NCBI RefSeq assembly: GCF_000308655.1
Contig: NZ_BAGC01000003.1
Span: 62,001-126,000 of the forward strand
Direction: 5' to 3'
From: Nocardia niigatensis NBRC 100131
GTDB lineage: Bacteria > Actinomycetota > Actinomycetes > Mycobacteriales > Mycobacteriaceae
DNA length: 64,000 nt
Positions within the stretch are counted from its first letter, which is position 1. Each line of letters starts with the position of its first letter. Positions 60,103 through 64,000 of this stretch are shown here, one piece after another. The notes beneath the pieces are model-generated. The model did not search any database and had not been told where the DNA came from. It worked only from the letters and a program-made list of their open reading frames with translations. The position numbers were made by a program, and so were the translations under genes.

Positions 60103-62499
60103 TCACGGTTGGGGCGAGTCGTCGTCATCTTCCCCGAGTTCGGCCAGCACGGCCCGCAGCAGCTGGGCCGCACCGGCCTTGTCCAGGGGGTTGTTGCCGT
60201 TCCCGCACTTCGGTGATTGCACGCAGGACGGGCAGCCGTGGGCACACCCGCAGGACTCGATGGCGCCCAGCGTAGCCGTCAGCCAGTGCCGCAGCCGGTG
60301 AAATCCCCGCTCGGCGAAGCCCGCCCCGCCCGGATGCCCGTCGTAGACGAAGACCGTCGGCAGCCCGGTGTCGGCGTGTTCAGCGGTCGACACGCCGCCG
60401 ATATCCCACCGATCGCAGGTCGCGACCAGGGGCAGCATGCCGATCGCGGCGTGTTCCGCCGCGTGCAGCGCGCCCGCGGCGTGTCGGGCGTCGATTCCGG
60501 CCCGGGCCAGCAGGTCCGGTGTGACCGTGTAGAACACGGCCCGGGTGGGCAATGTCTGCGCCGGCAGGTCCAGCGGGACCAGGTCCAGCACCTCTCCGCT
60601 GGGCAGTCTGCGCAGGTAGCCGACCACCTGCCGGGTGACCAGCACCTGCGCCAAAGCTGTTGTGACCGAGCCGGATCGGCGCTCCTCGGTCACCGCCTCG
60701 ATCTCCAGCGAGGTGACCACCCGCGCGCTGGTGCTCCAGCCCGGCGTGTCGGCGTGCACCAGCGCGATGCCCTCCTCCAGGTCCAGCTCGTCGACCACAT
60801 AGCTCTCGCCCTGGTGCAGGTGCACCGCGCCCGGATGCAGGGTGGCCGGGGCGCGTCCGGCGTCGGTGGTGCCCAGCATGCGGCCGGATTCGCCGTCCAC
60901 CACCGCCACCGCCGTGCCGATGCCGCCGCGCACGTCCACCGCGTCGTGCGGATGCGCGCCGGCGGTCACGAACCAGCGCGCCGACCCGTCCCGGGCCATT
61001 CCCGCGCGCCGCCGGATCAAACCCTGTTCAGCCAGGTCGGACAGCAGTTCCCAGGCCTGGAAGGCATGCACCTCGGCATCGCTGAGCGGCTGTTCCAGGG
61101 CCGCGCACAGCAGATGCGGCCCGAGCACGTACGGGTTGTGCGGGTCGGTGATGGTGGCCTCCAGGGGCCGCCCGAGCAGCGCGTGCGGGTGATGCACGAG
61201 GTAGGTGTCCAGCGGATCGTCCCGCGCGATGAGCAGCACCAGCGACCCCTGCGTGCGCCGTCCGGCGCGCCCGGCCTGCTGCCAGAACGAGGCGACCGTC
61301 CCCGGATATCCCGCCACCACAACGGCATCCAGGCCGGCGATGTCCACGCCCAGTTCCAGGGCATTCGTGGTGGCCGCGCCCAGCAGCGAGCCGTCCGAGA
61401 GCGCTGCTTCCAGCGCCCGGCGGTCCTCGGCCAGATACCCGGCCCGATAGGCCGCGACACGCCCGGGAAGCTCGGCATCCACATCCGCCAGCAGCCGCCG
61501 CGTGTCCATGGCGACCAATTCGGCGCTGCGCCTGGACCGTACGAAGGTCAGCGTGCGCGCCCCCTCGACCACCAGATCCGCCATCACCGTGGCGGCCTCG
61601 GCGCCGGCCGAACGCCGTACGGCCGCACCGTTTTCCCCGGTCACGCCGCCGCCGACCAGCGGCGGCTCCCACAGCGCAACGGTCCGAGCGCCCTGTGGGG
61701 ACCCGTCGTCGGTGACCGCGACACATGGAGCGCCGATCAGCTTCTCGGCGGTCGCGGCCGGATCGGCCGTGGTCGCCGAGCACAGCACGAAAACCGGATC
61801 CGCCCCGTACCGCTCGGCGAGGCGCCGGAGCCGGCGCAGCACCAGCGCCACATGCGAGCCGAAAACCCCACGGTAGATATGACATTCGTCGACCACGATG
61901 TATTTGAGCTGGCGCAACAGCCGTGCCCACCGCTGATGGGACCGCAGCATCCCGATGTGCAGCATGTCAGGATTCGTGAACACCCAGCGCGCGTGCGCCC
62001 GCACCCACTGCCGGATTTCCGCCGGCGTATCGCCGTCGTAGGGCGCGGGATGAATGGTTCGCAGCGGATCTTCGCTGGTCAGCTCGTTGACCACACGCAA
62101 CTGGTCGGCTCCCAGCGCCTTGGTCGGCGACAGATACAGGGCCGTGGCCCGCGGATCCTGTTGCAGGGCCGTCAAAACCGGCAGTTGATAGGCCAGCGAT
62201 TTTCCGGATGCCGTCCCGGTCGACACCACCACGTGCCGCCCCGCCGCGGCGAGGTCGGCGGCCCGGCTCTGGTGGCTCCACGGCTCCGCGACTCCGGCGG
62301 CCTGAACTGCGGCGATGACATCCGGAGATGTCCATTCGGGCCATTTCGTGATCTGTGCCGCGCGCGGCGGTAGCTCGGTGACATGGGTGAGGCGGGTGTC
62401 ACCGGAATCGGGGCTGGTTAGGACACGATTCAGCAACGATCTCCCGTAGCTGACGTCGCTGTTGTTCCCGGATCGTCGCACCAGATCTCCGCCCTTCAT
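60103..62499 (-). CDS. DEAD/DEAH helicase, MrfA type (Rv3649-like)
   Basis: 798 residues, SF2 helicase. Motif I STGTASGKSLAYQ, motif II DECH (VVDECHIYRG), motif III CSATTADP, motif V GVDIAGLDAVVVAGYPG and motif VI QQAGRAGRR. The C-terminal DUF1998-type domain has four Cys in CGCAHGCPSCVQSPKCGNG, as in Bacillus MrfA, a mitomycin-C repair factor. M. tuberculosis Rv3649 is in the same place. ATG 62499 (MKGGDLVRRSG) is the most likely start; no strong RBS. Confidence 0.93.
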   Translation of the reverse strand: MKGGDLVRRSGNNSDVSYGRSLLNRVLTSPDSGDTRLTHVTELPPRAAQITKWPEWTSPDVIAAVQAAGVAEPWSHQSRAADLAAAGRHVVVSTGTASGKSLAYQLPVLTALQQDPRATALYLSPTKALGADQLRVVNELTSEDPLRTIHPAPYDGDTPAEIRQWVRAHARWVFTNPDMLHIGMLRSHQRWARLLRQLKYIVVDECHIYRGVFGSHVALVLRRLRRLAERYGADPVFVLCSATTADPAATAEKLIGAPCVAVTDDGSPQGARTVALWEPPLVGGGVTGENGAAVRRSAGAEAATVMADLVVEGARTLTFVRSRRSAELVAMDTRRLLADVDAELPGRVAAYRAGYLAEDRRALEAALSDGSLLGAATTNALELGVDIAGLDAVVVAGYPGTVASFWQQAGRAGRRTQGSLVLLIARDDPLDTYLVHHPHALLGRPLEATITDPHNPYVLGPHLLCAALEQPLSDAEVHAFQAWELLSDLAEQGLIRRRAGMARDGSARWFVTAGAHPHDAVDVRGGIGTAVAVVDGESGRMLGTTDAGRAPATLHPGAVHLHQGESYVVDELDLEEGIALVHADTPGWSTSARVVTSLEIEAVTEERRSGSVTTALAQVLVTRQVVGYLRRLPSGEVLDLVPLDLPAQTLPTRAVFYTVTPDLLARAGIDARHAAGALHAAEHAAIGMLPLVATCDRWDIGGVSTAEHADTGLPTVFVYDGHPGGAGFAERGFHRLRHWLTATLGAIESCGCAHGCPSCVQSPKCGNGNNPLDKAGAAQLLRAVLAELGEDDDDSPQP

Positions 62500-62934
62500 C
62501 GAAGCGTCACCGCGACACGCCCAACGGGTGCGAAACGTGTGTGCGCCCGCTGCCCTACCTGCCATTTCACTGCAGAGTAGCGACCTGCCTCACACCCGGT
62601 TTGCCAGATGCTCGCTCTGTTATCCGGAAGCAAACCAACTTCAAGTACGGATTTGGGCATTATGCCCCTCACCTGCGCATTCGCAAGATCAACTTTTTTG
62701 CAAATTGTGGGTAACTCCGCTGTTGAATTGCCGGAAGACATGGTTCACTGGTTCCTGGTCGCAAGCTTCTGTGTTCGAGGGAACGGATCGAAAGTCCAAA
62801 CCATCAGCAGGATCGATGTTGCGAACGGTGTACTAGGTGCTTTCCTGCAGGGGGAACAGAGTACAACGGTCTCAACGGACCCGGTGGATGAACCCAGTTG
62901 TCCGCCGTTCCGGTATGGAAAGAGAAGGAACAGA
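62500..62934. promoter_or_regulatory. Intergenic leader region of cspA
   Basis: 435 bp without a credible protein. 62590-62760 is AT-richer (TTGCAAATTGTGGGTAAC, CAACTTTTTTGC). The final 120 bases run up to AGAAGGA and the cspA ATG and are long enough for a cold-shock 5' leader. I see no single clear hairpin; a thermosensor cannot be claimed. Confidence 0.45.
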
Positions 62935-63141
62935 ATGGCACAGGGAACTGTGAAGTGGTTCAACGCGGAGAAGGGGTTCGGCTTCATCGCGCCCGAGGAC
63001 GGCTCAGCTGACGTCTTCGTCCACTACTCCGAGATCCAGGGGTCGGGCTTCCGCACCCTCGAGGAGAACCAGAAGGTCGAGTTCGAGGTTGGTCAGGGCA
63101 CCAAGGGCCCGCAGGCCACCGGTGTTCGCGCGCTCTCCTGA
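62935..63141 (+). CDS. cspA: Cold-shock protein CspA
   Basis: 68-residue OB-fold RNA/DNA chaperone: [19 protein letters not shown] (RNP1: GFGFI), [11 protein letters not shown] (RNP2: VFVH) and [20 protein letters not shown] precedes the ATG. M. tuberculosis cspA (Rv3648c) has the same neighbours, helicase and topA. Followed by a terminator. Confidence 0.97.
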   Translation: MAQGTVKWFNAEKGFGFIAPEDGSADVFVHYSEIQGSGFRTLEENQKVEFEVGQGTKGPQATGVRALS

Positions 63142-63163
63142 GCGAGCCAACCCCTCAGGTTCC

Positions 63164-63193
63164 GTCCCCCATCGCCCCCAGGCGGTGGGGGAC
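63164..63193. terminator. Terminator after cspA
   Basis: A 13-bp stem (63164-63176 with 63181-63193, one G-T pair) around a CCCA loop. No T-run. Confidence 0.7.
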
Positions 63194-63382
63194 GACCCAT
63201 ATCTGGACCCATTACACTCGATCACGATCAGGGGCTACATCGTCGCCGTGCACCAGCCACGGCCTTCGAACACGGTATAAACGTTGCTGGCAGCGATATC
63301 GGACATCGCAGCCGTTTGCCCCAGCCGCATGGAGCGCGTACACCAGCGCCGACGCGGATCGAGACGAAAGGTGTGTTCGCCG

Positions 63383-64000
63383 GTGGCAACACGAGACCGC
63401 GGTGCAGCGCCGAACCCCCAGGCAGCGCCCGACCAGGGCCGTTCCCTGCGTCGTCTCGTGATTGTCGAGTCGCCGACGAAGGCCAAGAAGATCGCCCCTT
63501 ATCTGGGCCGCGGTTATGTCGTGGAGGCTTCGGTCGGCCATATTCGGGACCTGCCGCGGGGTGCGGCGGATGTGCCCGCCAAATACAAAGGACAGCAGTG
63601 GGCGCGCCTCGGCGTGGATGTCGATCACGATTTCGAGCCCATCTATGTTGTCAGCCCCGAAAAAAAGGGGAAGGTCAGTGAACTGAAGAGCCTGCTGGCC
63701 GACGCCGACGAGCTCTATCTCGCCACCGACCCCGACCGCGAGGGCGAGGCCATCGCCTGGCACCTGCTGGAAACCCTGAAACCCAAGGTGCCGGTGCGGC
63801 GCATGGTGTTCCACGAGATCACCGAGCCCGCCATCCAGGCCGCCGCGGCCGACACCCGTGAGCTGGACAAGGATCTGGTCGACGCGCAGGAGACGCGGCG
63901 CATCCTGGACCGGCTCTACGGCTACGAAGTGTCGCCGGTGCTGTGGAAGAAGGTCATGCCGCGGTTGTCGGCGGGCCGCGTGCAGTCGGTGGCGACCCGC
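63383..64000 (+). CDS. topA: DNA topoisomerase I, 5' part (continues beyond window)
   Basis: 206 codons are visible. The TOPRIM domain begins [20 protein letters not shown], with [14 protein letters not shown] and [16 protein letters not shown] (the DxDxE metal site), then [11 protein letters not shown] and [19 protein letters not shown]; the active-site Tyr lies beyond base 64000. It relaxes negative supercoils. The N-terminal tail ([13 protein letters not shown]) is a short extension. GTG 63383 is chosen; GTG 63371 is in frame. Matches M. tuberculosis Rv3646c. Confidence 0.94.
   Translation, partial: MATRDRGAAPNPQAAPDQGRSLRRLVIVESPTKAKKIAPYLGRGYVVEASVGHIRDLPRGAADVPAKYKGQQWARLGVDVDHDFEPIYVVSPEKKGKVSELKSLLADADELYLATDPDREGEAIAWHLLETLKPKVPVRRMVFHEITEPAIQAAAADTRELDKDLVDAQETRRILDRLYGYEVSPVLWKKVMPRLSAGRVQSVATR

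Overview
The window is high-GC actinobacterial DNA, most likely from Nocardia or a close relative. The evidence is WhiB, Crp, PonA2, MarP, an Ssd/Tad pilus locus, a 6C small RNA, many leaderless GTG/ATG starts, and long gene order shared with Mycobacterium tuberculosis. There is no rRNA, CRISPR array, transposase or prophage. Similarities to named M. tuberculosis genes are from recalled family sequences and gene order, not from a search.

Region A (1-23.5 kb) looks like a sterol/steroid-type catabolic locus. It carries a GMC flavoenzyme, a CYP125-like P450, a Cys-peroxidase, a FAD-binding oxidoreductase of the 3-ketosteroid dehydrogenase type, a FadD19-like acyl-CoA ligase, an EchA19-like hydratase, an acetoacetate-decarboxylase-fold protein, several SDRs and two aldehyde dehydrogenases. 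Seven 14-bp palindromes fit, or miss by one base, the KstR-type pattern TnnAACnnGTTnnA; all lie in intergenic or promoter sequence. The block at 7.9-14.5 kb matches the mycobacterial Rv0762c-Rv0771 order (aldA, SDR, dehydrogenase and CMD on one strand; CYP123, SDR and ferredoxin on the other) but lacks CYP51. A gutted CYP51 lies instead at 3.3-4.2 kb, beside a TetR gene whose start-proximal palindrome recurs in the aldA/CYP123 divergent promoter.

Region B (23.5-27.7 kb) is mixed: a PEBP-type lipoprotein, an XRE/MmyB regulator broken by an in-frame TGA, tRNA-Pro(CGG), and two tandem proline-rich membrane-anchored paralogues.

Region C (27.7-64 kb) is a conserved housekeeping block colinear with M. 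tuberculosis Rv3683 to Rv3646c. It runs: metallophosphoesterase, ponA2, whiB4, two ArsA-like ATPases, a DUF4177-like protein, RidA, MBL hydrolase, crp, a small membrane protein, nth, thioredoxin, NUDIX, marP, ephE, holin-like protein, acs, dppABCD, a degenerate Fic-like protein, a HAD phosphatase, ssd-tad, an MrfA-type helicase, cspA and topA (cut by the window end). Departures from that order are YqeY between the phosphoesterase and ponA2, and nhaA coupled to the holin-like gene. Two structured RNAs are found at their syntenic positions: a 6C RNA upstream of ssd, and a candidate Ms1-type RNA between the Fic-like and HAD genes. The Ms1 candidate has a clear -35/-10 promoter with a Crp-like palindrome in its spacer.
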